A stretch of 64,000 nt of DNA from Posidonia oceanica (taxonomy: Eukaryota > Streptophyta > Magnoliopsida > Alismatales > Posidoniaceae), in the NCBI GenBank assembly GCA_037176725.1, contig JAZBRS010000020.1, positions 90,342,001 to 90,406,000 on the forward strand, in the 5' to 3' direction. A program made the translations under genes and the position numbers. The notes beneath the pieces were generated by a model. It saw only the letters and a list, made by a program, of their open reading frames with translations. It did no database searches and had not been told where the DNA came from. Positions 33,301-45,894 of the stretch are shown here, piece by piece (position 1 is the stretch's first letter; each line of letters begins with the position of its first letter).

Positions 33301-36010
33301 GACCGGGCGGCTCTCGCCCGATGGTCCGCCTCGCCTTCAGCAGCCCCTAGCCCCCTCTGTCGGCCACTGGTAGCAGCTGCTACAGTGGCCGATGGCCTGC
33401 AAACCACTGTGGCTTTATTTTCTTCTAACCTAGCTATTTTGCCCGAAAATTGCTTTTTTTGTTTCAGTTTCCAATTAATTGCATTCCGGTCCTTATTTAA
33501 TTAAATCTGCTATGTTTATGATCTGAAATCATGCTAAATTGCATTAAATATTTGTGTTTCTCTGTATTTGCTCTTTAGTCCTTTTACTGTGCTTTCCAGT
33601 TATAAAAACTTATGTTTCAGCCCTCCTGTTTTTAATTTTTGCATCTCAGTCCTGCAGTAGTTTATTTAATTTTAATGTGTTAAGTTTACCTTATCATATT
33701 GCATTCCAGATCCTTGTTTTTTCTCACTTCTGCTGTCTGATCCATTGCACTGTAGAACTTAGGTCTTATTTTCTTTTTTTGATTGTTGCATTGCATACTT
33801 TACCTCCTGTTTTTTCATTTTTGCATATAAGTCCATTTTAAATGCACAGTAATCATTTTGCATGCATTTTAGCTTATTGCATTGCATTTTCAACCCTGCA
33901 TTTTCAAAAATTGCATGTCAGTCCATGGTCAGTGATTTCAGAGCATATTTTGCATATAAAATTGCATATTTGACCCCTGCATGATTTAAAAATCACACAT
34001 AGAGCCTTGCATCTTTCAAAAACCACGTAAAAAGACTGTTTTGCCCCTAAGTTGCATTTTAACTCCTATGCTTGCAAAAATTGCATGTAGGCCCTCCACT
34101 TGCATTCCCGGACTCCTCAGAACCCCCGTTTTCTGGAAAATTTGCATTTTAGCCCCTTTCTTTCTTCAGAAATGCTTTTGAATCCCTGTTCTTTCCAAAT
34201 TGCTTTTCTTTGTCTTTTCCTGTTTTGCATGCATTCTGCATCCATCTAATCTTGCATTTGAGCTCCCCTTTGCATACACTAAGCACTTTTAACTCCCCTT
34301 CACTTGGGAGGACCCTCAGCACACCCCTAGGACCTCCTGAACACCTAGATCTGTTCTTCTCCCCTGTTCTGGCCCTCCTGCTCCGAAGCTACGATATCTT
34401 CCAATCCGACCGCTAGATCTCCTCAAGTAAGCTGCCCAGGCGACCGCAGCGAAGCGCTCTTCAGCATGGACCAAGCAGATCTCCGATCAGGCTCCCGGAT
34501 CTCCAGGTATGTCCTCCTGAACCCCTACGTTGCATTCATTTGCATTTTTGCACCGTTTTGCGTGCCCTTTAGTTTTTTCGCCTCGTTTTGCGTGCTTTCA
34601 AGTTTTCCCGCTCCGTTTTGCGTGCCGCTTCTCTGTCTTGCACTGTTTTGCGTGCCCTTTAGTTTTTTCGCCTCGTTTTGCGTGCTTTCAAGTTTTCCCG
34701 CTCCGTTTTGCGTGCTGCTTCTCTGTCTTGCACCGATTTGCGTGCCCTTTAGTTTTCTCGCTCCGTTTTGCGTGACGCTTCTTTGTCTTGCACCGATTTG
34801 CGTGCCCTTTAGTTTTCCCGCTCCGTTTTGCGTGTTTTCAAGTTTTCTCGCTCCGTTTTGCGCGTCGCTTCTTTGTCTCGCACCGATTTGCGTGCCCTTT
34901 AGTTTTCCCGCCTCGTTTTGCGTACTGTCAAGTTTTCCCTCTCCGTTTTGCGTGCCGCTTCTTTGTCTTGCACTGTTTTGCGTGCCTTTTAGTTTTCTCG
35001 CCTCGCTTTGAGTGTAGTCTTGTTTTCTTGCACCGTTTTGCGTGCCGCTTCTTTGTCTTGCACCGTTTTGCGTGCCCTTCGGTTTTCTCGCCTCGTTTTG
35101 CGTGTGGTCTTGTTTTCTCGCACCGTTTCGCGTGCCCCTTCGTTTTCTCGTCTCGTCTTGCGTGCCCTTGTTTTTCTTGCCCGGTTTTGCGCCCTTGTTT
35201 CGTTTTCCGCACGGTTTTGCGTCCTTGTTCTGTTCCTTGCATCATCTTGCATGTCAACCTTGTTTTCGCATCTCTTCGCATTCTTGTTTCGTTCCTCGCA
35301 CTGTTTTACGCTGTTTCCTCTTGCATGTCGTTTGCATTGCATGTTTTCCCGATGTTTTGTTTTATCGCCCGCATTTGCATATAGGGCGGTGATGCTTACT
35401 GTCCGGAGTTCTTACGAGCCAGGTCTCGCCTGGTTCGGAACACGGACAGCGTTGCTGAGCGCTTAGATTGCACGTTTACTTCCTTGCGTCGTCTTTCATC
35501 ACTTAGAGCACACCTTTGAGCATTTAGATAGGCATTCATTGGCACTTAGGCATTCAAAGTCTGCATTTCCCTGCATATGCGAGCGTAAGCCTAGAAAGAC
35601 CGATTCTCGGGCGTGTCGGGGGTGCCTAACACCTTCCCCGCGAGTAACAGGAGTCCTTACCCTCTCTTGGCCCGCAATGACCATATTGCCCTTGTCCTAG
35701 GTACGAGTCACATCATTTGCATTCATTTGCATCCCATTTCTTTTGCATTGCCCTGCATTGCATCTTTTGCTTGGTTTTGCGCGATTATTCACGCATTTCC
35801 CCGGTTTTCCTCGTCTTCCGATTTAATAGACTTGGTGGCGACTCCGATTTTGTCTTATCTTCTTCTTTTCTTTCCCTTTTTCCCTCTTTTAAATGTTTTC
35901 GAGTTAGGTCTTCCTTCTCGGACATAGCCGCTAATAGTGAGCCTGATTCCGATCGGTGCACGCGAGCTTTGGCAACGTGCATGGACGATCCGAACACTGG
36001 GATTACTACA
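30356..36010 (+). repeat. Element A 3' LTR (5.7 kb)
   Basis: Same structure as the 5' LTR: palindrome 33361-33391, donor-like sites at 32966 and 34507, minisatellite 34548-35340, terminal GGTGCCTAACACC block at 35621-35633, and end ...GGGATTACTACA. Differences from the 5' LTR are few outside the minisatellite, where whole 30-bp units were lost or gained. Confidence 0.93.
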
Positions 36011-36015
36011 ATCTC
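36011..36015. repeat. Target-site duplication of element A (right)
   Basis: ATCTC, identical to 17579-17583. Confidence 0.95.
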
Positions 36016-37151
36016 ACTGATGGGCCAGAGCGCTTGCACCTCTGTCAGGTCTTTAGGAGTGCATCCCGAGCCTTGCGCAGATGCTATGTCAGTAGACCGC
36101 ACTCCATGCTGCATCAGATCAGCTAGCTCAGTTGTAGTAGATGTTGAACCAAAAGGATATGCTTGGAGGAGCCTGGGGGCGGTGCTGTCTATGAAGGTGC
36201 TCTGCTGGAGGCCGAACTGCCGCATGACCCGGACGGGATGATACTCCACACCTCCGGTGAATCCTGGTAGCACCACAAGTCGCGCATCGTGGGTGTCAAA
36301 GAAGATAGTGAAAGGCTCGGCCGCGGATGGAATGATGCACCATGCTACGGTGTCGTCCGTCAGCTCTAATAGTTTCTTGTATTCTTCTGGGACGCTTTTG
36401 ATTGTCCTGGCATGGCCGCTATTGCAGTAAGTCTCGATAGCATTGCCCCGGGGGCACAGTATGTCCAGTTCTAAATGCGCAGCCAGCCAGATCTGTACTG
36501 GCACTCCGCAGCCGTGAAAGTGGCGGCAGCGGTGAGAGATGCGGTCCAGCCTGCGGTAAGTTTCAGCCAAGACAACTGGTGCCAGTCTATCTACCTAGTC
36601 ACCACAGCTAATGCGATTTCAGCAACTTCTATCGCAACTGTCATCTGGCCATGTGTGAATATCAGCTCGCCTAGAAATCGGGTGACAAATCCCCGAAGCC
36701 ACAGATCGTCTCCGAGCTCAACATGCTTGTCTACAATCTCATCAAAGTAAGTCAGGCACAGCATGGGCGTAAGGCCGCTGGTGCAGATCAATCTTTGCTG
36801 GCACCGGTCAGTAGAGAGCCCAGATAGCTTGCAAAGGACCGCTATGTACTTGTCACGTCTCATGAAGATGGGCGGTCCCATTAGCCGGGAGAAGCCACAG
36901 ATTCGGTGCACCTCTTCCAGTGTAGGTGTCAGCTCTGTCCTTCCAAAGCGAAAGACATGGTGCGTCGGCTTCTAGAATCTTGCGGCAGCACACAGGAGGT
37001 GTCGGCTTACTTCAACATCAGCCGCCTTCAGTAGTTTTGTTGGTATGTCCCAGAGGCACAGCTTTTCACAGTCATCCTAGGTGAGCTTGCCAATCCAACC
37101 CTGCAGGGTTTCAGAGTAGTGTACTAGAGTCTCGAGAGTGGGGTAACCCAT
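36011..37151 (-). pseudogene. Accessory ORF of element C (DUF7745/PMD-like), split by element A
   Basis: Starts with ATG at 37151-37149 in sense, aligning with MGYPTLET of the B copy. It contains GDDLWLRGFVTRFLGELIF, CRHFHGC, QIWLAAHLEL, SGHARTIKSVP, CIIPSAAEPF and FFDTHDARLVVLPGF. The C-terminal ~20 codons are at 17518-17583. A few stops break the N-terminal half (for example near 36596 and 36975). It aligns with both B and D along its length. Role unknown. Position after integrase is where envelope-like genes sit in other gypsy elements, but it shows no signal peptide or membrane segment. Confidence 0.65.
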
Positions 37152-38624
37152 GGCGCAGGCCGCAGGGTAAAACAGACAGATGCTGTAGAAACTTCAAGGT
37201 ACCTGTTATCAAGACTGTAGATAGTCAGATCACACAGGCATATAATCTCTAACTGAAAGCAGAATCTGAAGCTGGTAAAGCAGTTCAATATACTTAGCAG
37301 TTAACATTAGAACATGGCAGTTAAGCACTTATAAGCAAGGGAATTCTGTTGACACGGGGGCGAGGATTGGCAGGAGTCCTGGACCAGCACAGCTCGAACG
37401 GTGTCAACGCGTGCTTGGCAAGAGTACTGTCTCAGAGTCGAGGCAAGTTTTGCAGAGCGGAACGGTTAAAAAGAGGGAAGGGATGATTGGAGATGCAGAT
37501 ATGTATGATGCGAGTTAATATACTTTAAGTATGATTGGTATGCTTTGCCCTCAGCATACGGAGTGCTTTGGTACCTGCTGTAGAGGAAGGGAGTGGTCCC
37601 TGACTCACTAGGCCCTACTTGGACTCCTAACTTGTTGGTGGCACTCTGAAAAGGGTATTGATGGTATTTAGGTGGTGGTGTGGTGAGGACAGGCTACCTG
37701 TCAAACTTTTCAGGACCTACACCTACTTTTTCACTCTCTTTTTTTTTTTGTTTTCTCCCACATGGGTGCGTAGGCTTTCTTTGCCCCTGGCTTGGAGATG
37801 ATAAGTGTCTATCTTTGAGGTGGGCGAGTTGTGGATCCTTCAGGCTTGCACCCTTGGTTTTTTTTTTTCTAAGGTACGGGGGAGTGATATTGCTTGTATT
37901 TCTGAGGCTGACTTTTGTCTAACCCTTTTTTTTCTTTTTCTTACTTGCTTTCCTTTCTTTTTCTCTTCTTTTTTTTTTGTTTGTTTGTCTTTCTTTTTCT
38001 CTTTTTTTTTTCATAGGCTTCCGCCATCCCCATTTTGGAGGCAAGAAAAAGGGTGCATAGATTCTTGGATGTGGGCTTTGGGTCTCCTCTAGGTGAGCTG
38101 AAGCAGCAAGGTTAGACTGCACACCCCTATCTCTAGGGCCAACTTCTGTCTTCGCCTTCTGTTCCTTTTGATATATGCCTAAGCTTAGATGTTTACTCTC
38201 TCTTTTTTCCAGCTCACATCCTAACATTTTTTCTCCCTTTAGAGGTATATGTCCTATGAGTTTGGGCAATTCGCCTGTCCTGATTGAGTGGTGGCTCCCT
38301 CACTAGTTAAGACATCTAAGTAGTGCCGGGTGAGGCAAGGTGGACTCCTTCCAAAGCAGGCAAGCACTTCCGGTTTTCATCACCGGGCAAAACAAATGCA
38401 ATGCATGATTTATGAGGATGACGATGATGATTTGAAAAGGGGTGATGTTCGGAAAGGACAAAATGCAATGAGGATGTGCAGTGGAGGCGAAATGCAAGAG
38501 AAGGGTAGAAGTATGAGAAAATATACAGGAATAGAGATGTGAGAGGCAAGATAGGAGATGTAGGGAGGATGAGAATGCAAGTGAATAGATAGGGGAGAAG
38601 CATCTGCAACGGGGTTGCCCCGAG
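37152..38624 (-). other. Spacer between integrase and accessory ORF in element C
   Basis: No gene recognised. It contains a T-rich (plus strand) stretch at 37735-38010, one copy of the ATCATCGTCATCC unit near 38410-38437 (three in B), and GTTGACAC...GTGTCAAC arms at about 37349 and 37401. In sense just upstream of the accessory ATG there are acceptor-like CTACAG and ATAACAG words. The spacer is conserved with B 57222-58771. Confidence 0.6.
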
Positions 38625-39790
38625 CTACTGATAGTACTTCTTGAGATAGCATAGGTTGACGGGCTTAGACTGCTCGACCTGATCCATATCCTTAAGAGTT
38701 ACGGCGCCGCTCGAGAAGACCTACTTGACCACAAAGGGGCCACGCCAATTAGGTCGGAATTTCCCTCGACCATTAGTAAGTGAATGGCACGCAGAACAAG
38801 GTCTCCTGACTGGAAGCCTCTCGGTTGAACCTTCTTCAAGTATGATCTGGCCATTCGCTTCTAGTAGCAGTGTGCATTATGCATTGCTTGCAGCCTGTGC
38901 TCATCAATCAGATTTAGTTGAACGTAGCAGTCTTCGACCCATTCTGCTTCTTCCAACTCAGCTTCCTGTAGGATCCACAGTGACGGGATCTCTACCTTGA
39001 TAGGCAGCACCGCCTCCATGCCATACACCAGAGAGTATGGGGTGGCTCCTGTTGAAGTCCGGACAGATGTCCTGTACGCCCAGAGTGCGTAAAGAAGCTT
39101 GTCGTGCCAGTCCTTATGAGTTTCCACCATCTTTTTTAGGATCTTAACCAGGTTCTTGTTGGCAGACTCTACTACTCCGTTCATCTACGGCCGGTAAGGC
39201 GAGGATCTATGGTGTTTGATGCTGAAGCTCTACAGATAGTCTTCGATCCTCTTGGCAATGAAATTCATGCCGTTATCAGAGATGAGCGCATGCAGGACCC
39301 CATACCGGGCTATGATATTGTTTCTGATAAACTTTTCTGTAGCCACGGTAGTTACTATTTCATAGGAGGCCGCTTCCACCCACTTGGTAAAGTAATCGAT
39401 CGCTACCAGAATGAAGCGATGACCATTGGAAGCTGTAGGGTGGATGGCGCCAATGACATCAATCCCCTAGGTGAAGAAGGGCCATGGCGACGACATGCTA
39501 TGCAATTCTTATGGGGGTGCCTGAATGAAGTTGCCATGCACTTGGCAGCTGTGGCATCTGCACATGAACCGGCAATAGTCCGCTTCCATAGTTAACCAAA
39601 AGTATCCTTGAAGCATTATCTTCTTGGCTAGGAGGACGCCGTTCATGTGCGGGCCGTAAGTCCCCGCATGCACTTGAAGCATCAGCGTGTCAACCTCCGA
39701 TTTGTTCAGGCAACGCAGGAGCATTTGATTATATGACCTTCTGTACAACTGTCCTGCCCCTACTACATACTTTGACGCTAGACGCGTCAG
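38625..39790 (-). pseudogene. int: Integrase of element C
   Basis: Minus strand, ending at TAG 38625-38627 after LCYLKKYYQ. The zinc-binding HHCC region lies at 39748-39509 (VHAGTYGPHMNG...CHSCQV). The catalytic core follows with NGVVESANK carrying the glutamate, and the C-terminal part includes LWAYRTSVRTSTGATPYSLV. Stops interrupt the core (for example at 39185-39187 and near 38858). It would insert element cDNA into the chromosome. Compared with B it keeps five bases near the CQV motif that B has lost. Confidence 0.88.
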
Positions 39791-39830
39791 AGTTCTTTTA
39801 TCTGTTGCTGAGGTACCGGGTGGAAGGCTG

Positions 39831-40425
39831 CTAGACTCTAGGAAAGCTTTTATGTCGTGATACTAGGGCTACTCCTCTGCTAGATCTGCCTCTTCTATGT
39901 TCATGTAGTGCACAGCAGGTGTCTGTAACAGATACATCCACTGTGCTGTCTTCAGGTATGCTGAGCCAGGACGCCAGGGTTGCCAATGCATCTGCATATG
40001 CGTTCCTTGCTCGGTTCATGTATGTGAAGCAGATGCTTGCAAACTGTTCTATCAGCTCAGCAGGTGTTCATGATATGGCAATAATTTTGGATCCTTTGTC
40101 TTCCAGTCACCATTTACTTGAGAAATCACCAGCATAGCGTCGCCGTGCACAAGCAGCTTCTATACCTTATGTTTGAGGGCAACATTTAGTCCTAGGATGC
40201 ATGCTTCATATTCTGCCTCGTTGTTGGTGCATTTGAAGGTCAGCTTCCTGGTGAAGGAAATCATCTATCCCTGAGGCGTTGTCAGCATTGCGCCTATGCC
40301 TCGCCTTTCTTGTTCACAGCACCATCGAAGTATAACTGCCACTGCTCTTGATCTTCAGGGTCTTTCTCCTCATAATCCTCCATCGCAAAGAGGATATCTT
40401 CATCTGGGAACTGTGTGTGGAGTGG
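39831..40425 (-). pseudogene. Archaeal-type RNase H (aRH) of element C
   Basis: The second RNase H domain, diagnostic of the Tat/Ogre lineage. QWQLYFDGAVNKKG (about 40350-40308) begins the domain. A one-base loss near 40302 relative to B shifts the frame, and MNRARNAYADALATLASWL (about 40019-39963) ends it. It lies between RNase H and integrase as in B. It is not functional as it stands. Confidence 0.85.
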
Positions 40426-40791
40426 CTAATATTCAGGCAGAGGGAAATCAGCAAGATGGTCTGCCATAGCTTGGCCCTTCATGGACTTCTGAGTGACAAA
40501 GGTGATGTCGTACTGAGACAGTAGCACTTGCCACTTAACACATCTGCCTACCATGGCCGGCTTCTGAAAGAGGAACTTGATAGGATTATGTCGGCACAAG
40601 AGCTGAACTGGATATGCCATCATGTAATGCCTTAATTTCTGTGCAGCCCAGACAAGAGATAGGCAGGTCTTCTCTATTGTACTGTACCTGGCTTCGCACT
40701 CATTGAACTTCTTGTTCAGGTAATAAATGGCACGCTCCTTTCTACCTGACTCATCGTGTTGGCCTAAGACGGCGCCCATGGAATGCTGCAT
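40426..40791 (-). pseudogene. RNase H domain of element C
   Basis: An uninterrupted stretch of about 120 codons on the minus strand: MQHSMGAVLGQHDESGRKE, YSTIEKTCLSLVWAAQKLRHY and FVTQKSMKGQAMADHLADF. This is the connection/RNase H part that follows RT in gypsy pol. The final Q before KSMKG is intact, whereas B has a stop there. Confidence 0.85.
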
Positions 40792-41122
40792 GGTAGAAAG
40801 GTAGAGAAGTAAGGGTCTCCCTGGTATGGAGGGAACAAGACAGGAGGCTTGACTAACAGCTGCTTGATCTTGTCAAATGCAGCCTGGCACTCCTCGCTCC
40901 AATCAATCTGTGCATTCTTCTTCAGGAGCTTGAATATTGGCTCGTAGATGGGCGTAAGCTGTGCAATGAAGCGACTGATGTATTGTAAGCGCCCTAGCAG
41001 GCCCCTGACCTCCTTTTCAGTCCTAAGGGGTGGCATGTCCATGATGGCTTTTGCCTTCATCGGGTCCACTTCAATCCCCCTTTGGCTAACAATGTAGCCT
41101 AGAAGTTTGCCAGAAGACACCC
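40764..41122 (-). pseudogene. C-terminal RT fragment of element C
   Basis: Minus strand, SGKLLGYIVSQRGIEVDP, PPLRTEKEVRGLLGRLQYI, IAQLTPIYEPIFKLLKK: the thumb region after the YVDD motif. It is cut at 41122 by element B, and the catalytic part lies outside the window. A small frameshift near 40790 separates it from the RNase H stretch. Confidence 0.85.
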
Positions 41123-44100
41123 TGTTGACACCCCATTTTGACTGGCTTGAATCAATTGGAAACTCCTGGTGACTTCTGGATCCAAACCTAGGTCAAAACT
41201 ACACATTCCCTTACATCCTACCCTTCAAAACTAGCCTAAACTTGACCTAGAATTGCACCCCTTTCCCAAACCTAAAAACAACCCAAAAACCATAGGAAAA
41301 CCCACCATTCCCAACTTAGCAAACCTACCCAAAAACCCTCAAATTTTCAACCCGAAACCACTCCCAAAAACCCTAGAAAACCTAGGTAAAACTACCCTTT
41401 TTCTATACCTCAAAACCCTTCCAAAACTTTCCCAAAACCAGACCAAAACTGTAGGTCTAACACTAGAGACCCTAGGCCACATACTCCCCAAATTTCACTT
41501 CTTTCCAAAACTTCTAACCCCTCCATTTACCCAAATTATCCTTTTCTTTCTCTTAGATTATTCTTTTCTCTCTCCTCTCTCTCTCCTAATTATCCTCCCT
41601 CTTTTCACCCCCTTCTCTCCCTTCTTCTTGCCTGGCTGTGGGCCCCCCTTGTGCATCTATCTCTTCTTAATCTTATTTTTAGCATTTTCTATGACTTTCA
41701 AAAAATTATTTTCTTTCAACCCCTCTTTTTCCTCCTTACTCCTCCATTTCTCCCTTTTCTTCTTCCTTTTCATTTTCTTTTCCTTCCTTCTACTAAATCC
41801 CTAAAAAATCCTTAAAAACCTCTAAAACTCTAAAACAAAAGGAAAACAAACCAAAACCCTAAAAGATATAATTAAAAACATTAAACAAACAATTAAAAAC
41901 CAAAACCTAACTAAGTCTAGCTAAAATGGAAAACTAGGTATGCAACTTAAAAATGCAAAATAAACAAAAAGAAAATACTGTAAAACCAAGAAAAAGACCA
42001 AAATGTAACCAAAACGAGCCAAAGTAAAAATCCTATTAAAAATAATCAAAAAAACAAATCCTAAGAAGAAAAAAAAACAATTAAGAAAGCATTAAGACAA
42101 CTACTTAAGAAAAGAAGAAACTTAACAATCCTAAAAAGAAACAATTTGAAAACTTAATCAAAAAATAAAAACAAACAATAAAAATTTAAAAACACCTAAT
42201 TAAAAAAAAACTTAACAAGAAGACTTAACCTAAAAAATATTAAAAGGAATTAACAAACAAAATCAAATCTAAAAGGAAACTTAAACAAAACCCTAAAAAG
42301 ATTAAAATCAATAGCCAAGACTCACTCTAATTAGTCTAAAAACAAACTTTAAAAAATCCTAATTGACATCCCGAGTATTTAACAAGAAAAACATAATTAA
42401 AAAACAACTTAAAAGACATAACAAAATCAAAAACAAAGAAAACCCTAAAAACCCTAATCAAAAACTAAATCTCTTTAAACCTAATTAACTAATCAAAAAC
42501 AATCATTAAAAAATTTAATCAAAGTCCTAACTTAAAACACAATCATTCTAAAAACCTTTTCTATTTTTATTTTATTTTTATCTAATTTATTTTTCTTCTT
42601 TCCCTTCCTCTCTCCCGTCCTTCCTTTCTTCCTTTCTTTCTATTTTTCTTTCTTTTCTTTTCCTGGGCCCAGTTCGGCTCGTTCCTTTCCTTCCCTTCCT
42701 TCTTCCTTTTTTTTTTTTTTTTTTTCTTTTTTCCGAGCACAGGCCCGGCCCACACACCTTCTTCCTCTTCTTCACTCCTTCTTCTTCTTCTTCCTCCTCT
42801 AATTTCTCCTACCAGCCCTCTCTCATCCTCTTCAAAAAAATTTCAATTCTCCTCTCCCTCCCGATCACTTCAGCCTACAGCTCACTCCTCTTCTCTCTCG
42901 TCTCTCAGTGGCTTCTCCGGGGGCATTTATTGCCCGTCACCCTCACCGGCCGCCTCTCCAATCAAGCTACAGTGATCGCGCCGGTGGGAATTCGAAATCC
43001 CTCAGTGCGCTAGCTGCTTCGAGCCTCCGTTTAAAACCAGCTCCAATCTCCTCCTTCTAGCACCTTTGGCATTCTGAGAGAACACCCGAGCGAGCGTGAG
43101 AACCTCCTGCTTCTCCTCCACCTTCCCTCTGCCAAAATTTAGAGCTTTCCCTCTCCCAGCAAGCCACCCTTCCAGCCAGCAAAAAACGAACACTCCACTC
43201 CTCCTTCATCGCCTTTTCGTCATCCCAGAGAGAGTGAGAGAATTCAGAGCTCAGAGTGCACCAGAATCCCTCCTCTTCTACTGAAATTATGCAACTCCTC
43301 TCCCTCTTCCTTCCCGTCTCATCCAGAACCCCAAACAGCCCTCCAACCTCTCCCAATTCTACCCAAACTCCTAGCATTTCAGGCCACCCTTCCACAGCCC
43401 GAACCACCCTGAAACCACCTTCCAACTCCTCCTTTTCCAAGACAGAACCCAACACTTCTTCTCCCCAGAATTCCTGACCCCACAGCTCACGCAATCCTCC
43501 AAAATCCCAACACCTAACTCCTTGAATCTCCACCTTCTAGACCCACCGAACCATTAACCTTCCAACTCTCCATAGACCAAATCCCTCACAACAAACACCT
43601 ACACCCTTTTTTTCAGAAAATCAACCCGACGACCAAACTTCTTCTCCAGGCCACCATCAACCCTCCTGAGCATCCCCATATACTCACGAGCCCTCCAGAA
43701 GTTTGCCGTTGCCCTCCAACCGATCCCAAGAGCAGCGGACACTTCCCCCCACCTCAGACGGCCTCCTGTGCACCCAAAAGTGCTATTTCTTGCTCCGGTC
43801 GTCGAAGCTGCCTTCCAACCATTCAGCAAGCTCCGAAGGACTCCGCAGAGCAGTTCCAAGTGCCCACGAGCCACTGACGACGTCTCCTGCAGCCGGACGA
43901 CCACCGCTGGCATCTGCAGAACCCACCTACGTCGGGGGGACACTCCGGACTGCAAAGCAGGTAATTTCCTTTCCCTGTAGCTTAATTCTCTCCCCCTCTT
44001 ACTTTTCCACCCCTCAGATAGGGGTTCTTCTCCCTCTTTCGCCGGGTCAGCACCGCCGCTGACCCGTCTTCTCCGGTGAGCTCAAACCTCGCCTCGCCGC

Positions 44101-44355
44101 TCTAGTCACCAGAAAGCTGCCCCGACGGTTGTCCCAGCTCCGCACGACCCTTTGGAACACAGCCCTGCCTTCAGATCGCATCGACGACGCTCCGATCGTC
44201 TTCGCTGCCTCCGAGCAGGTCTGCAGACCTCCGACGCCGCTTCCGGCCATCACCAAGCTCTGTCATCGCCCCTCGACGTAGCCCAGGCCTCCGTCTACCT
44301 CCAGTGAAGCTCGCCGCCGCGCCAGCGCGTCTCCCGCACCCCCGTCCCTCCTCTC

Positions 44356-44387
44356 CGGCCACTGGTAGCAGTCTGCTACAGTGGCCG
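44356..44387. repeat. Near-palindrome in B LTR
   Basis: CGGCCACTG and CAGTGGCCG arms around TAGCAGTCTGCTA, the counterpart of 20588-20618 in A, at the same border of the GC-rich island. Confidence 0.85.
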
Positions 44388-45894
44388 TTCTTCTGAGCTG
44401 TTACTGTAGCTTTATTTCCTGTTAGTTAGCTAATTTACCACCAAATTGCATTCCTAGTCCCTGTTTTTACTTTATTGCATTCTGGTCCTGCCTCTGTTAA
44501 AAACTCATTTAATTCTACATTTAAATCATATGAAATTGCATGAAAAATCTAAAAAACTGCCTAATTACATGTTAGTCCCTCTGCCTTGTTTTCCTTCAAC
44601 GTTTATTTTAGTTCTGGCCCTCTGGTTTTCCATTATTGCATGTTAGTCCTTCAATCAATAATCTGATTTAATGCTTATATTTTTACCTTAGTAAATTGTA
44701 TTTTTAAACCCTATTGTTTTCCTCATTTGCACTTTAGTCTTCTGTTCTGTTAACTTATGCATTTATTTTTCAATTTTTCTTACTGCATTGCATTATTTCC
44801 CCTATACTTTCTGATTTTCGCATATAGATCCTTCATTAATGCACAACATACATTTAAATGCATATTTTGCTTATAAAATTGCATTTTAGACCCTGCATGT
44901 TTTAAAAATTGCACATAGGTCCTTTGCATGCTTATAAAAGTCATTTAAATGCATCTTTTGCTTATAAAATTGCATTTTAGACTCTACATATTTAAAAATT
45001 GCATATAGGTCCTCTGTTTGCATTCTCAGACCATTTAAGACCACTGTTTTGCTTATAAAATTGCACCTTAGATCCCCACTTTTTCAAAAATTGCATATAA
45101 GTTCCCAAGTTTTCTAAAAAATCATCCCTAGCTCTTTTCTTGCATTCTGCATGCATTGCACTCATGCATTCTTGCATTTGGCATTCCTTGCACACACATA
45201 AGCACACTTAGCTCCCATTTACATGGGAGAACCTGTTTTGCACATCCCTAGGACCCCCTGTACACCTAGATCCATTCTTCTCCCCTGTTCTGTCCCCTCT
45301 GCCTTGAAGCTGGGATATCTTTAGATCCGGCCGTTGGATCTTCTCAACCAAGCCACCTGGACGACCCCGGCGGAGCGCTCTTCAGCATGGACCAAGTAGT
45401 TTTCAGATTAGGCTTCAGATTTCCAAGGTAAGTCCTCCCGAACTCTTGCACAGCATTCATTTGCACACCATTTGCATTGCATGCCTCGTTTTTGCTTTCT
45501 GTTTCCTCAAGCATGTAGAATAGGACTCCCTCTTCCTATCTATCAACTCTGTCTCCTCTTTTCGCGTACTTTCAGTGACTTGTGTTGCGTTTCCCTTGGA
45601 TTTACCACTGATTGTAACTTTCTTCCCCCTTTTTTCACGATCCGATCACATCGCGAGCTTTTGGCAGCCTGCGAGACACATCGTGGGACATTTTGGTGGG
45701 AAACAGTTACGAAACAGTGGTAATCCCTCCACTTGCTCCTCTTCCTCTTTGTAGGTCTTCACACCTACTTTGCACGGTCTTTAAACAACGTTCGTTCTCA
45801 CACTTACGCTGTTTACCCCCCCTTTGCTTCTCCTGCCCTTTCTCTTTGCATCTGCATCTGCATGGCTTTATCGATGTTTTATTTCGCTTGTTTA

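Larger units (their letters stand above)
17584..36010 (+). mobile_element. Element A: complete, gag-only, non-autonomous Tat/Ogre-like LTR retrotransposon (18.4 kb)
   Basis: Two LTRs (17584-23177 and 30356-36010), a tRNA-Arg-like primer site, a leader, one gag gene, a 3.8 kb 3' region without protease, RT, RNase H or integrase, and a polypurine tract. ATCTC flanks both sides. About six substitutions are visible in the first 1.5 kb of the LTRs, so it is a recent insertion. It must have relied on enzymes of an autonomous relative such as B or C, with which it shares the primer site, polypurine tract, gag family and hairpin modules. Confidence 0.93.
36016..41122 (-). mobile_element. Element C, right part: end of RT through accessory ORF
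   Basis: Continuation of element C on the minus strand, from the RT fragment at 41122 (cut by element B) down to the accessory ORF at 36016 (cut by element A). The 5' LTR, gag, protease and first part of RT lie beyond element B, outside the window. Order in sense: RT end, RNase H, archaeal RNase H, integrase, 1.5 kb spacer, accessory ORF. Confidence 0.9.
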
